Shown here piece by piece: positions 26,944 through 40,863 of a DNA stretch of 64,000 nucleotides. The DNA is from CAVSIP01 sp963728075 (GTDB lineage Bacteria > Actinomycetota > Actinomycetes > JAFAQI01 > DASSKL01). Position 1 is the first letter of the stretch. The number at the start of each line of letters is the position of its first letter. The notes under the pieces are model-generated. The model worked only from the letters and a program-made list of their open reading frames with translations, was not told the DNA's origin and made no database searches. Position numbers and translations under genes: made by a program. The stretch covers positions 124,001-188,000 of the forward strand of contig CAVSIP010000005.1 of assembly GCA_963728075.1 (NCBI GenBank), read 5' to 3'.

Positions 26944-27699
26944 GAACACTCCTTCGCGACGCGGGCGGCGGGCGAGCCGGTCGACGCCCTGGTCGAGGGC
27001 ACCGGGCCGACAGTGGTCCTCTACCCGGGGTTCTCGCTGTCCTCCCGGACCTACCGGCGCTGCGTCGAGCTGCTCGCCGAGCACGCCCGGGTCATCGTCC
27101 CCCACGCGTTCGACGCGACCGACGGCTGGTCGCGGGAGGCGTGGCTGGACCGGCTCGAGGCCACCCTGGACGCCCACGACGTCGACCGCGCCACGTTCAT
27201 CGGCCACAGCTTCGGCGGCTCGTTCGCGCTCGACCTCGCCGCGCGCAACCCGGACCGGGTCGAGTCGCTGGTCCTCGTGGACTCCGAGGGCCTGTCGCTG
27301 CGCTGGACGCTGGCCCGCGACGCGATCCTCGGCGGCCGGCTGCGCCGCATACCGACCGCCGCGTCGATCCAGGACTTCGGCTGGACGTGGGCTCGCCGGC
27401 CGCTGCAGATGGTGCGCACCGCCCTGTGGGGGTTCTGGAGCCGCCACGACGAGCAGATCGAGACGGTGCGCACGGCGATGGTGCCCGTCCACGTCCTGTG
27501 GGCCGAGCGGGACACCCTGCCGAACATCCGTGACGGCCGCCGGTTCGCCGAGCGGATCGGCGCGCAGTTCCACCTCGTCCAGGCCCGTCCCGGCGAGCGC
27601 CCGCTCGTGCACAACTGGCCGTTCCTCGCCCCCGAGCGCTTCCGGGACGAGCTGGTGGACCTCGACCTGCTCCCCCCGACGAGAGGAGGACGGCGGTGA
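26914..27699 (+). CDS. alpha/beta hydrolase
   Basis: About 261 residues with VVLYPGFSLSSRTYRR (oxyanion region), the nucleophile motif GHSFGGSFALD, a late LWAERDTLP acid region and a C-terminal VHNWPFL with the catalytic His. The only acceptable start is a GTG at 26914, which overlaps the first 30 bases of the oppositely oriented ligase gene; a later start would delete the first beta strand. The stop overlaps the GTG of the acyltransferase that follows. Possibly a lipase or thioesterase acting with its acyl-metabolism neighbours. Confidence 0.75.
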   Translation: MAQLVGQDGHEHSFATRAAGEPVDALVEGTGPTVVLYPGFSLSSRTYRRCVELLAEHARVIVPHAFDATDGWSREAWLDRLEATLDAHDVDRATFIGHSFGGSFALDLAARNPDRVESLVLVDSEGLSLRWTLARDAILGGRLRRIPTAASIQDFGWTWARRPLQMVRTALWGFWSRHDEQIETVRTAMVPVHVLWAERDTLPNIRDGRRFAERIGAQFHLVQARPGERPLVHNWPFLAPERFRDELVDLDLLPPTRGGRR

Positions 27700-28517
27700 C
27701 CGACCCGGACGACGTCGAGACCCCGGACACGCGACGCGGGCTGCCCCCCTTGCTCGCCGACCGCGACCTGACGTTCGCGCAGGACCTGCTGCCGCTGGTG
27801 TCGGCGACGATGCGCACGTACTTCCGCGCGGAGGTCCGTGGCCTCGACCGGATCCCGGACGGGCCGGTCCTGCTGGTCGCCAACCACTCCGGCGGGTTCG
27901 GCTCACCGGACAGCGTGGTGTTCGTCCTCGGCTGGCTGCAGGAGTTCGGCGTCGAGCGGCCGCTGTTCTGGCTGGGGCACTCGCTGCTGATGCAGATCCC
28001 GGGCCTATCGACGTTCCTGCGCCGGTGCGGCGTGCTCGAGGCCACCCCGGAGGCGGCGCTCACGGCGCTGCAGTGCGGCGCGTCGGTGATCGTCTACCCG
28101 GGCGGCGAGCCCGAGCTGCACCGGCCGTGGACGCAGCGCAACGAGGTGCAGTTCCGCGAGCGCACCGGCTTCCTGCGCCTCGCCCGCGACGCCGGCGTAC
28201 CGATCGTCCCCGTGGTCGCCCACGGCGCGCACAACACGTACCTGCCGCTGTCCACGGGAGAGCGGCTCGCGCGCACCCTCGGCCTCGACCGCCGGCTGAA
28301 CCTCAAGACGTTCCCGGTCGCCCTGGCCCTGCCCTGGGGGGTCGAGGTGGGTGGGCTGCTCCCCCACCTGCCGCTTCCGGCGAAGATCGCGGTGGAGGTG
28401 CTGGAGCCGTTCGACGTCGCGCCGTACGGCGACGACCTCACGGCGGCCTACCGGGACGTCACCGGTGCGATGCAGGCCACGCTGAGCCGGCTGGCCGGCG
28501 TCGGCGACGAGGACTGA
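27696..28517 (+). CDS. lysophospholipid acyltransferase (PlsC-like)
   Basis: A 273-residue acyltransferase with the PlsC fold. The catalytic region is VANHSGGFGSPDSVVF (His64, Asp72), an enlarged form of the usual HX4D box. Then come the substrate-binding RRCGVLEATPEAAL, the PGGEPELHRPW loop, and VPIVPVVAHGAHNTYL. This variant resembles the wax-ester/diacylglycerol acyltransferase-like PlsC proteins of actinobacteria. The GTG start overlaps the hydrolase stop (GTGA), so both are translated together. Likely role: transfer of acyl groups to lysophospholipid or a related alcohol at the membrane. Confidence 0.85.
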   Translation: MTDPDDVETPDTRRGLPPLLADRDLTFAQDLLPLVSATMRTYFRAEVRGLDRIPDGPVLLVANHSGGFGSPDSVVFVLGWLQEFGVERPLFWLGHSLLMQIPGLSTFLRRCGVLEATPEAALTALQCGASVIVYPGGEPELHRPWTQRNEVQFRERTGFLRLARDAGVPIVPVVAHGAHNTYLPLSTGERLARTLGLDRRLNLKTFPVALALPWGVEVGGLLPHLPLPAKIAVEVLEPFDVAPYGDDLTAAYRDVTGAMQATLSRLAGVGDED

Positions 28518-28539
28518 CCCCGCGCGCGGCGGACGGCCC

Positions 28540-28851
28540 TCAGCCGTGCTCGACCGGGAGCCCGGCCGCCTCCCAGGCGGCCATCCCCCCGGTGACGTTC
28601 ACGGCGTCGAACCCGGCGCCGGCCAGCGCCTCGGCCACCACGGCCGAGCGGGCGCCGACGTGGCAGATGCAGGCGATCGTCGTGCCCCACGGAAGCCGGT
28701 CCACCGACGTCGACAGCTGACGCATGGGGATGTGCAGCGCGCTCGGTGCGCGGACCGACAGCCACTCCTCGGGCAGCCGTACGTCGAGCAGCACCGCCCG
28801 CCCCTCCTCGACCAGCCGGGATGCCTCGAGCACCGAGATGTCCTTCGCCAC
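28540..28851 (-). CDS. single-domain rhodanese (sulfurtransferase)
   Basis: A 103-residue rhodanese domain. It has VLLDVRLPEEW near the start, HIPMRQLS, and the active-site loop CHVGARS with its persulfide cysteine, followed by VTGGMAAWEAAGLPV at the end. It could relay sulfur or act in redox or cyanide metabolism. The gene lies past the aceA terminator on the same strand and should have its own promoter. Confidence 0.92.
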   Translation of the reverse strand: MAKDISVLEASRLVEEGRAVLLDVRLPEEWLSVRAPSALHIPMRQLSTSVDRLPWGTTIACICHVGARSAVVAEALAGAGFDAVNVTGGMAAWEAAGLPVEHG

Positions 28852-28882
28852 CCGACCAGTGTGCCGCCGGCCCCGTACGCGC

Positions 28883-28918
28883 GTGACGCCCCGCCGGTCG
28901 GGACCGGCGGGGCGTCAC
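28883..28918 (-). terminator. strong hairpin terminator of aceA
   Basis: A perfect 17-bp inverted repeat, GTGACGCCCCGCCGGTC at 28883-28899 and its complement at 28902-28918, with only 2 bases between the arms. It starts 21 bases after the aceA stop and lies before the rhodanese start. Very G/C rich with no clear U-tract, typical of actinobacterial terminators. Confidence 0.75.
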
Positions 28919-28939
28919 GGGTGAGCGTCGGGCGAGCTC

Positions 28940-30232
<1,293 letters not shown>

Positions 30233-30319
30233 CTGGTCGCTCCAATCGGAAAAAGCTTGGCGGTGTTGACACTATGCGCCGTCGACAGCCCGATTCCTAG
30301 CGGGGCCGGACGAGAAAAA

Positions 30320-30349
30320 CCGCGAATCTTCCGGTTCCGCGAATCCTCC
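30320..30349 (+). promoter_or_regulatory. direct repeat between aceA and its likely regulator
   Basis: CCGCGAATCTTCC (30320-30332) and CCGCGAATCCTCC (30337-30349) form a 13-base direct repeat with one mismatch and a 17-base period. They sit just before the regulator's start, in the 123-141 base divergent region with aceA. Candidate operator for the RamB-like protein; also overlaps where its own promoter should be. Confidence 0.45.
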
Positions 30350-30373
30350 CGTATCGTGAACGCCGTGGACGCG

Positions 30374-31798
30374 ATGACTGTGGGACGCCGCCTGCGTCAT
30401 GCCCGCCGGACGCGCGGACTCACCCTCGCCCAGCTCGGCGAGCTCGTAGGCAAGGCCCCGTCGCAGCTCTCCCTCATCGAGAACGGCCGCCGCGAGCCCA
30501 AGGTGTCGCTGCTCGGCGAGCTCGCCGGCGCGCTGGGCGTGCCGGTGGACGAGCTGCTGCGCCCGGACGCCCCCAGCCGGCGGGCGGCGCTGGAGATCGA
30601 GCTCGAGCGCTCGCAGCGCGATCCCGCCTTCGCCGACCTGGGGCTCGCGCCGCTGCGGCCGGGACCCGGTGTCCCGACCGAGGCGCTGGAGCACCTCGTC
30701 GCCCTGCACGCGGAGCTGCGCCGGCGCAACGCGGCCACCGCCGCCACCCCGGAGGAGGCGCGGCGGGCGAACGTCCTGCTCCGCCGCCAGATGCGCGAGC
30801 GCGGCAACTACTACGCCGACGTCGAGAAGGTGGCCGCCGAGGCGCTGCGGGCGGCCGGTCACGACGGCGGCGCGCTGTCCCAGCGGGTGATCACCGACCT
30901 CGCCGCGCACTTCGGGTTCTCGCTGCACCACGCCGCGGATCTCCCGCAGTCCACCCGGTCGGTGACCGACCTGCGCAACCGGCGGATCTACCTGCCGCAG
31001 CGCTCGGGCGGGCACGACACCCGCCGCATCGCGCTGCAGACCCTCGGCCACTTCGCGCTCGGTCACACCGACCCGCTGAACTTCGCCGACTTCCTGCGCC
31101 AGCGGGTGGAGGCCAACTACTTCGCCGCCGCGCTGCTGGTCCCGGAGTCGGCGGCCGTGCCGTTCCTCAAGGACGCCAAACGCGACCGCGCCCTGGCCAT
31201 GGAGGACATCCGCGACGTGTTCTCGGTGTCGTACGAGACCGCCGCGCACCGCTTCACGAACCTCGCCACCCACCACCTGGGCATCCCCGTGCACTTCGTC
31301 CGCACGGACGAGAACGGCATCATCTACAAGGCGTACGAGAACGACCGGCTGCCGTTCCCGCAGGACCCGACCGGGGCGATCGAGGGCCAGCCGGCCTGCC
31401 GCCGGTGGGCCTCGCGCACGGTGTTCACCTCGCCCGAGCGCTACGCGACCCACTACCAGTACACCGACACGCCGGCGGGCACGTTCTTCTGCGCGGCCCA
31501 CGTCGACTCCTCACCGGCCGGCGAGTTCGCGATCACCGTCGGGGTCCCGTACGCCGAGTCGCGGTGGTTCCGCGGGCGCGACACCTCGCGGCGCACCCGG
31601 TCCACGTGCCCGGACGAGTCCTGCTGCCGCCGCCCCCCGGAGGCCCTGTCCGCCCGGTGGGCCCGCCGCGCCTGGCCGTCCGCCCGCGCGCACAGCCACC
31701 TGCTGGCCGCGCTGCCTCCCGGCACCTTCCCCGGCGTCGACGACACGGACGTCTACGCGTTCCTCGAGCGCCACGCCGGCGACGACGCGCAGGGCTAG
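30374..31798 (+). CDS. RamB-like XRE regulator with ImmA/IrrE peptidase-like domain
   Basis: A 474-residue transcription regulator of the RamB/short-chain fatty acyl regulator type. Residues 1-60 are an XRE helix-turn-helix (LAQLGELVGKAPSQLSLIENGRREP). The middle contains the ImmA/IrrE-like segment, in which the expected HEIGH-type metal motif reads QTLGHFALGHTD. The C-terminal domain has a Cys-containing stretch (CPDESCCRRPPE). In Corynebacterium RamB controls aceA/aceB; the divergent position beside aceA supports the same role here. A GTG at 30356 is an alternative start; neither start has a clear ribosome binding site. The 3' end overlaps the convergent enoyl-CoA hydratase by 4 bases. Confidence 0.85.
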   Translation: MTVGRRLRHARRTRGLTLAQLGELVGKAPSQLSLIENGRREPKVSLLGELAGALGVPVDELLRPDAPSRRAALEIELERSQRDPAFADLGLAPLRPGPGVPTEALEHLVALHAELRRRNAATAATPEEARRANVLLRRQMRERGNYYADVEKVAAEALRAAGHDGGALSQRVITDLAAHFGFSLHHAADLPQSTRSVTDLRNRRIYLPQRSGGHDTRRIALQTLGHFALGHTDPLNFADFLRQRVEANYFAAALLVPESAAVPFLKDAKRDRALAMEDIRDVFSVSYETAAHRFTNLATHHLGIPVHFVRTDENGIIYKAYENDRLPFPQDPTGAIEGQPACRRWASRTVFTSPERYATHYQYTDTPAGTFFCAAHVDSSPAGEFAITVGVPYAESRWFRGRDTSRRTRSTCPDESCCRRPPEALSARWARRAWPSARAHSHLLAALPPGTFPGVDDTDVYAFLERHAGDDAQG

Positions 31799-32568
31799 CG
31801 GCCGCGGAACTGCGGCTTGGCCTTCGCCATGAACGCCGTCATGCCGATCGCGCGGTCCTCGGTGGCGAACAGCGCGGCGAAGTGCTGCCGCTCGATCGCG
31901 AGGCCGGTGGCGAGGTCGGTCTCGATGCCACGGTCGACGGCCTCCTTGGCCGCTCGCAGGGCGACCGCCGGGCCGCCGACGAACCGGGCGGCCCACTCCA
32001 CCGCGGCGTCGTACTCGGTGCCCGCGGGGACCACCCGGTCGACGAGCCCGATCCGCAGCGCCTCCTCCGCATCGACGTGCCGGCCCGTGAGCACGAGGTC
32101 CTTGGCCCGAGCCGGGCCGACCAGCCGGGGAAGCCGCTGGGTGCCGCCGGCACCCGGGATGATGCCCAGGTTGATCTCCGGCTGCCCCAGGCGCGCGCTG
32201 TCGGCGGCGATCCGGATGTCGGCGCACATGGCCAGCTCGCAGCCGCCACCGAGCGCATAGCCGGCGACCGCCGCGACCACCGGCTTGGGGATCTCCGCCA
32301 CCGCCGTGAACGACGCCTGCAGGGCCACCGCCCGCACCGCCATGTCCGCATAGGACATGTCGGCCATCTCCTTGATGTCCGCGCCGGCCGCGAAGACCTT
32401 CGGCCCGCCGTACACGACGACGGCGGCCACGTCGTCCCGGCCGCCCGCCTCCACCGCGGCCGCGCGCAGCTCCTCCTGCACCTGCGCGTTGAGCGCGTTC
32501 ATCGGCGGCCGGTCCAGCCGGATCGTCCCGACGCCGCCGTCGACCTGCAGACTCACGAACTCGGCCAT
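31795..32568 (-). CDS. enoyl-CoA hydratase/isomerase family protein
   Basis: A 257-residue crotonase-fold protein. Motifs are RLDRPPMNALNAQVQEEL, FAAGADIKEMADM (oxyanion hole), VAGYALGGGCELAMCADIRIA, and QPEINLGIIPGAGGTQRLPRL. The last contains the two catalytic glutamates of true hydratases (in the GGGCELA and PEINLGI segments). Fatty-acid beta-oxidation hydration is the likely reaction. No operon partner besides the short gene upstream, 9 bases away. Confidence 0.93.
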   Translation of the reverse strand: MAEFVSLQVDGGVGTIRLDRPPMNALNAQVQEELRAAAVEAGGRDDVAAVVVYGGPKVFAAGADIKEMADMSYADMAVRAVALQASFTAVAEIPKPVVAAVAGYALGGGCELAMCADIRIAADSARLGQPEINLGIIPGAGGTQRLPRLVGPARAKDLVLTGRHVDAEEALRIGLVDRVVPAGTEYDAAVEWAARFVGGPAVALRAAKEAVDRGIETDLATGLAIERQHFAALFATEDRAIGMTAFMAKAKPQFRGR

Positions 32569-32577
32569 GGCCGGAGG

Positions 32578-32985
32578 CTACCGGCTGCCGGTCTCGCGCC
32601 GGTCGGCGGCGAGCACGGCGGCGACCACCGCCTCCGCGGGCTGGTCCGGGTCGACCACGACCACGCCGGGCGGCAGCGGATCCGGCCGGCCGACGACGAC
32701 CACCCGGCGTACGTCGCCGTCCTCCAGCGCCTCGAGCAGCGCCGTCAGCGTCTCGTCACCGTCGACGTGGACGACCGTGTGCGCACCGGCCAGCACCGCG
32801 GCCGCACGCTCCACGTCCGCCGTCGCCAGGTCCAGCGCCGCCACTCGCACTCCCCGGTCCACCAGCGTCCGGGCCACCGCCCGCGAGGTCGTCGTCGCGC
32901 GCAGCTCCGGCACACCGGCGGCGAGGAAGGCGTCCACGAGCCGCAGCCCGAGCGCCGTCTGCGCCCCTGTCACAACCACTGGCAC
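32578..32985 (-). CDS. short NAD(P)-binding Rossmann protein
   Basis: 135 residues beginning VVVTGAQTALGLRLVDAFLAAG, a Rossmann beta-alpha-beta start like atypical SDR/NmrA proteins. It goes on through ARTLVDRGVRVAALDL and AHTVVHVDGDET, then stops after about five strand-helix units. Ordinary SDR-like epimerases are twice as long, and no catalytic Tyr-Lys pair is present. It could be a stand-alone sensor domain or a shortened relative. Codon use is like its neighbours and the frame is intact. Confidence 0.6.
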   Translation of the reverse strand: MPVVVTGAQTALGLRLVDAFLAAGVPELRATTTSRAVARTLVDRGVRVAALDLATADVERAAAVLAGAHTVVHVDGDETLTALLEALEDGDVRRVVVVGRPDPLPPGVVVVDPDQPAEAVVAAVLAADRRETGSR

Positions 32986-33002
32986 GGATCTACCCTTGCA
33001 CC

Positions 33003-33950
33003 ATGGCCCGGCTCGCGCCCGCGCCGACGTGGGCGCTGCACCACGTGCGGTCCCCCACCGGCCCCGGCCGGGTCGAGGTCATGACCGCCGGCCGGGGTGA
33101 CCCGCTGGTCTTCCTGCACGGCTGGGGGCTGACCCCCCGCTCCTACCTGCGCGCGGTCGTGCGGCTGTGCGGGGCCGGCGTACGGGTCATCGCGCCGCCC
33201 TGCCCGGCTTCGGCCGCAGCGACGGCCTACCGCTGCGCCAGGTGACCCTGCCCGCGTACGCCGACCGGGTGGCCGCCCTGCTCGACGAGCTGGCGATCGA
33301 GCACCCGGCGTTCGTCGTCGGGCACTCCTTCGGCGGCGGCGTCGGCATCGAGCTCGCGCACCGGCGCCCGGACCTCGTCCGCTCGCTGACGCTGGTGAAC
33401 TCCGTCGGTGGCGCGCCGGGGCGGGCGGCCGGCATGGTCGACGGCTCGTGGCTGCGCTGGATGGCCGGCGCGCTGACCGAGCTCGACCCGCGCGAGATCG
33501 GCCGCATCACCCCCACCCTGCTGCGCGACTCGTCCCGAACCTGTGGCGGCGACCGGTCACGTCCGCGCTCACCGCCGCGCTCGCCCTGCAGGCGCACCTC
33601 GCCGACGAGGTGACGGCGGTGACGGCGGACGGGGTACCCGTGCTGTTCGTCTGGGGCGACCGCGACCGGCTGCTCGCACCGGGCCCGCTGGCCGACCTGG
33701 AGCACCAGTCCCGCCGCAGGTCGTCCGCGGCCGGCACGGCTGGCTCCTCGCCCAGCCGGAGGAGTTCGCCGAGCTGGTGCACAACGCGCTGGTCGTCCAC
33801 GCCCTGATGGAGCGGCGACAGCGCGGGCAGGCGGTCGTCCTCCCCGACGGTGCGACGCTCGCCGACCTGTTCCCGCCCGAGCGGCGGCGCCGGCGTCGCG
33901 CGAGTTACCGCCGCAGCGCGAGGGCCGCATCGGCGACACTCGACGGGTGA
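33003..33950 (+). pseudogene. alpha/beta hydrolase, split by three frameshifts
   Basis: The hydrolase can be read across three frames. It starts at MARLAPAPTW with VFLHGWGLTPRSY, continues as ALPGFGRSDGLP and the nucleophile GHSFGGGVGIEL, then LFVWGDRDRLLAP, and ends with the His region RGRHGWLLAQPEEF. Shifts fall near 33195, 33531 and 33706; each is explained by one missing base of a short G or C run (for example GCG-CCG-GCC read as GCGCCGCC). Conserved sequence resumes at once after every shift. Its stop lies 3 bases before the glgX start, so it may belong to the glgX transcript. Probably an intact gene in reality. Confidence 0.7.
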
Positions 33951-33953
33951 GCA

Positions 33954-36133
<2,180 letters not shown>

Positions 36134-36136
<3 letters not shown>

Positions 36137-38747
36137 GACAGCACGGTGTAGGCCGTCGACTCCACCGGCAGCGCGACCAGGCCGAGCTCGGCCGGCGTCG
36201 CCAGCAGCGCGTGCGCGGCAGCACCCGCACGGTGTAGCCGAACGGCCCGGTGCGCTCGAGCGGGACCGCGCCCTCGTACGCGCCAGCGTGCCCGTCGACC
36301 GCCGCGCCGGTCTGCTGCAGCTGCGACACGTAGACCGGGTCGCGATGAGCTGGTCGGCCTCGTCGACCCGCCCGTACGCGACCTGCACCGCGCACGTCGT
36401 CGGGCGTGAGCCCGCCGAGGTCGACGGTCGCGCGCACGGCGAGCGCTGGCGCCGAGCTCGGGGCGTCGCCGACGCCGAGCGACTCCACGTGGGCGACCCG
36501 CACCTCGGCCACGCCTCGCGCACCCGGCCGGCCAGGCCGCCAGCTCCTGCGCGCGCCGGCGTACGTCGTCCGCCGACAGCGCCCGGGACGACTGCGCCGC
36601 CGGCGCGTACAGCTGCAGGACGTAGTCGCGCACCATGCGGCTGGCGAGCACCTGCGGGCCGAGCGACATGAGCGTGTGCCGCACCATCTCGATCCAGCGA
36701 CGCGGCAGGCCGTCGCCGTCGTCGTCGTAGAACCGCGACCGCGGACCTGGTTCTCGATGAGGTCGTACAGCGCGGCGGCCTCGAGGTCGTCGCGCCGGTC
36801 GGGGTCGGCCACCGTCGGCGGACGGGATCGCCCAGCCGTTCTCGCCGTCGTACATCTCGTCCCACCAGCCGTCGCGGATCGACAGGTTGAGGCCGCCGTT
36901 CAGCGCCGCCTTCATGCCGGACGTGCCGCACGCCTCGAGCGGGCGCAGCGGGTTGTTCAGCCAGACGTCGCAGCCCGTGGTAGAGGTGGCGGGCCATCCC
37001 GATGTCGTAGTCGGGCAGGAACACGATCCGGTGCCGCACCTCCGGGTCGTCGGCGAACCGCACGATCTGCTGGATCAGCGCCTTGCCGCCGTCGTCGGCG
37101 GGGTGGGACTTGCCGGCGATGACGAACTGCACCGGCCGGTCGGGGTCGAGCAGGAGCGCCTTGAGCCGCTCGGGGTCGCGCAGCATCAGGGTGAGCCGCT
37201 TGTACGACGGCACCCGCCGGGCGAACCCGATGGTCAGCACGTCGGGGTCGAAGACCGTGTCGGTCCAGCCGAGCTCGGCCTCGCTACGCGCCGCGCTGCA
37301 GCCACGACGCGCGCAGCCGGCGGCGCACCTCGTCGACGAGCTGCGCGCGCAGCTGGCTGCGGGTCGCCCACACCGCCTCGTCGGAGACCTTGTGCGATGG
37401 CCTCCCAGCCCTGCGCCTCCTCGATGAGCGCGGCGGCCGACCTCCCGGTCGGCCAGCTCGATGCACCTCGCGGGCGACCCAGGTGGGCGCGTGCACGCCG
37501 TTGGTGACCGAGGTGATCGGCACCTCGTCGACGTCGAAGCCCGGCCACAGCGCCGGCGAACATCTCCCGGCTGACCGACCCGTGCAGCTGGCTCACGCCG
37601 TTGGCGCGCTGGGCCAGCCGCAGCCCCATGACGGCCATGTTGAACACCGCCGGGTCGCCGCTCGCGGCTCGGCCCCGAGCTCGAGGATGCGCTCGACCGG
37701 CACGCCCGGCCACGGCGTTGTCGCCGCCGAAGTGCTGCGCGATGAGGTCGCGCGGGAAGCGGTCGATGCCCGGCCGGGACCGGGGTGTGCGTGGTGAACA
37801 CCGTGCCGGCGCGGACCGCCGTCAGCGCCTCGTCGAAGCTCAGCCCGGTCCTCGGTCAGCTCGCGGATGCGCTCCAGGCCGAGGAAGCCGGCGTGCCCCT
37901 CGTTGGTGTGGAACACCTCGGGCTCGGGGGGGCCGGTGAGCTCGCAGAAGGCGCGGACCGCGCGGACGCCGCCGATGCCGAGCAGCATCTCCTGGAGCAG
38001 CCGGTGGTCGGTGCCGCCGCCGTAGAGCCGGTCGGTGACCTCGCGCTCGGCGGGCGCGTTGTCCTCGACGTCGGAGTCGAGCAGCAGCAGCGGGACGCGG
38101 CCGACCTGGGCCCGCCACACCTGGGCGCTGCAGCGTCCGGCCGCCCGGCAGGCCGACCCCGACCTTCACCGGCGCGCCGTCGGCGTCGCGGCAGCAGGGT
38201 GAGCGGCAGGCCGTTGGGGTCGAGCGGCGGGTAGCGCTCCAGCTGCCAGCCGTCCGCGGTCAGCGACTGCTTGAAGTAGCCGCGGCGGTAGAGCAGCCCG
38301 ACGCCGACGATCGGCACCCCGAGGTCGCTCGCCGCCTTGAGGTGGTCGCCGGCGAGGATGCCGAGGCCGCCGGAGTACTGGGGCAGCACCTCGGTGATGC
38401 CGAACTCGGGCGAGAAGTAGGCGATCGCCGGCGGGGCGCCGCGTCGAGCCCCTGGTACCAGCGGTCGCTGGTCAGGTAGTCGTGCAGGTCGTCGGCGGCC
38501 GTCCGCAGCGCGGCGCAGGAAGGCCGGCGGTCGCCGGCCAGCGCGGCGATCCGCTCGGGGCTGACCTCGCCGAGCAGCCGGACCGGGTCGTGGCCGACCG
38601 CCTCCCACAGCTCGCGGGTCGACCGACCCCGAACAGGTCGAGCGAGTCGGGTGCCACGACCAGCGCAGGTTCATGACCAGCTCGCCGAGCGGCTCGAGCG
38701 GCTCCGGGCAGCGCGGCGCGGACGGTGAACCGGCGGAGGGCTCTCAC
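36134..38747 (-). pseudogene. glgP: alpha-glucan phosphorylase GlgP, frameshifted
   Basis: The DUF3417-containing form of glycogen/maltodextrin phosphorylase, releasing glucose-1-phosphate. The start is GTG at 38747 (VRALRRFTVRAALP). Recognisable pieces over several frames are MNLRWSWHPTR, AYFSPEFGITEVLPQYSGGLG, ILAGDHLKAASDLGVPIVGVG, EVFHTNEGHAGFLGLERIREL, VFTTHTPVPAG, and the PLP-site neighbourhood GMKAALNGGLNLSIRDGWWDE. Roughly 20 shifts interrupt it. Full length is about 850 residues after correction. It is divergent from glgE, with 109 bases for both promoters, and convergent with glgX. Confidence 0.75.
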
Positions 38748-38856
38748 GTGGCGGCACCCTACCCGACGCGCGAGACAGCGACTCCGCGGTTGCGGCAGAT
38801 CGTGGCCGAACGGACGGATCCGGCCGCCCTCCGGGCTTGCGTGAGGGTTGGGCGGC

Positions 38857-40863
38857 ATGGGTAGGTTCGGCTCGATGATCGGACGGATCCCCATCACCGA
38901 CGTGCGGCCCGCTGTCGGCTGCGGCCGGTGGCCGGCGCAAGGCCGTCGCCGGGGAGACGCGTGCCGGTGACCGCCACGGTGTTCCGCGAGGGCCACGACG
39001 CGGTCGCCGCCAACGTCGTGCTCGTCGCGCCCGACGGCCGCGAAGCGGCCGTTCACCCGCATGCGCGACTGGTCGACCACGGCCTGGACCGCTGGGAGGC
39101 CGAGGTCACGTCGACGCCGCCGGCGCGTGGAGGTTCTGGGTCGAGGCCTGGGGCGACCCGCTGGGCACCTGGCGGCACGACGCCGAGATCAAGATCCCGC
39201 TCGGCCAGGACGTCGACCTGGTCTCGAGGAGGGCGCCCGGCTGCACGAGCGCGCCGCCGACAGGCGTGCCGGAGCGGTGCGCGCGCGGCCGTGCTGAAGG
39301 CGGTCGCGCGCGCTGCGCGACACCGACCGCTCGCGCGGAGGACCGGCTCGCGCCGGCGCTCGACCCTGACGTCGTGGCGCTGCTCGACCGCGCACCCGGT
39401 GCGCGAGCCTGGTCACCGCGACGCGAGCGACTACCCGCTCTGGGTGGACCGCGAGCGCGCGCTGTTCGGCGCCTGGTACGAGCTGTTCCCGCGGTCGGAG
39501 GGCGCCTGGCACGACGCGGAGCACCGCCGCTGGCACTCGGGCACCTTCCGCGACCGCCGCCGAGCGGCTGCCGGCGATCGCCGCCATGGGCTTCGACGTC
39601 GTCTACCTGCCGCCGGTCCACCCGATCGGCCACGGCGTTCCGCAAGGGCGCCAACAACACGCTGTCCCCGGGCCGGACGACCCGGGCTCGCCCTGGGCGA
39701 TCGGGTCGGCGCCGACGGCGGCCACGACGCGATCCACCCCGACCTCGGCGGCTGGAGGACTTCGACGCCTTCGTCGCCCGACGCAGGCGACCTGGGCATG
39801 GAGGTGGCGCTCGACCTCGCGCTGCAGGCCGCACCGGACCACCCCTGGGTGACCGAGCACCCGGAGTGGTTCACGTCCGCGCCGACGGCTCGATCGCCTA
39901 CGCGGAGAACCCGCCGAAGAAGTACCAGGACATCTACCCGCTCAACTTCGACCGGGACCGGGACGGCATCTACGCCGAGGTGCTGCGCGTCGTCCGGCAC
40001 TGGATCGACCACGGCGTCCGGATCTTCCGGGTGGACAACCCGCACACCAAGCCGGTGCGGTTCTGGGAGTGGCTCATCGCCGAGGTGAAGAAGGACCACC
40101 CGGACGTCATCTGGCTGGCCGAGGCGTTCACCCGGCCGCCGATGATGCACACGCTCGCCAAGGTCGGGTTCACCCAGTCCTACACCTACTTCACCTGGCG
40201 CAACGAGCGGTGGGAGCTCGAGGAGTACCTGCGCGAGCTCACCGGCGAGACCGTCGACTTCCTGCGGCCGAACTTCTTCGTGAACACGCCGGACATCCTG
40301 CACGCCTACCTGCAGTACGGCGGGCCGCCGGCGTTCAAGATCCGCGCGGTGCTGGCCGCGATGCTGTCGCCGACCTGGGGGGTCTACTCCGGCTACGAGC
40401 TCTTCGAGCACGTCGCGGTGCGCCCCGGCAGCGAGGAGTACCTCGACAGCGAGAAGTACCAGTACCGGCCGCGCGACTGGGCTGCGGCCGAGCGCGAGGG
40501 GCGCAGCCTCGCGCCGCTACCTCACCCGGCTCAACCGGATCCGCCGCGAGCACCCAGCGCTGCAGCGGCTGCGCAACCTGACCTTCCACGACGCCGACGC
40601 ACCCAGATCATCGCCTGGTCCAGGCGAGTGGTCGCCCCGGACGGTACGGACGACATCGTGCTGTGCGTGGTCAACCTCGACTACCGCAGCGTGCGCGAGG
40701 CCACCGTCCGGCTGGACATGGCGGCGCTCGGCGCCGACTGGCACGAAGGGCTCGAGGTGCACGACCTGCTCACCGGCGACACCTGGCAGTGGGGGGAGCA
40801 CAACTACGTGCGGCTCGACCCGTACACGCGTCCTGCGCACATCTTCTCCGTGCGGCGAGCCTC

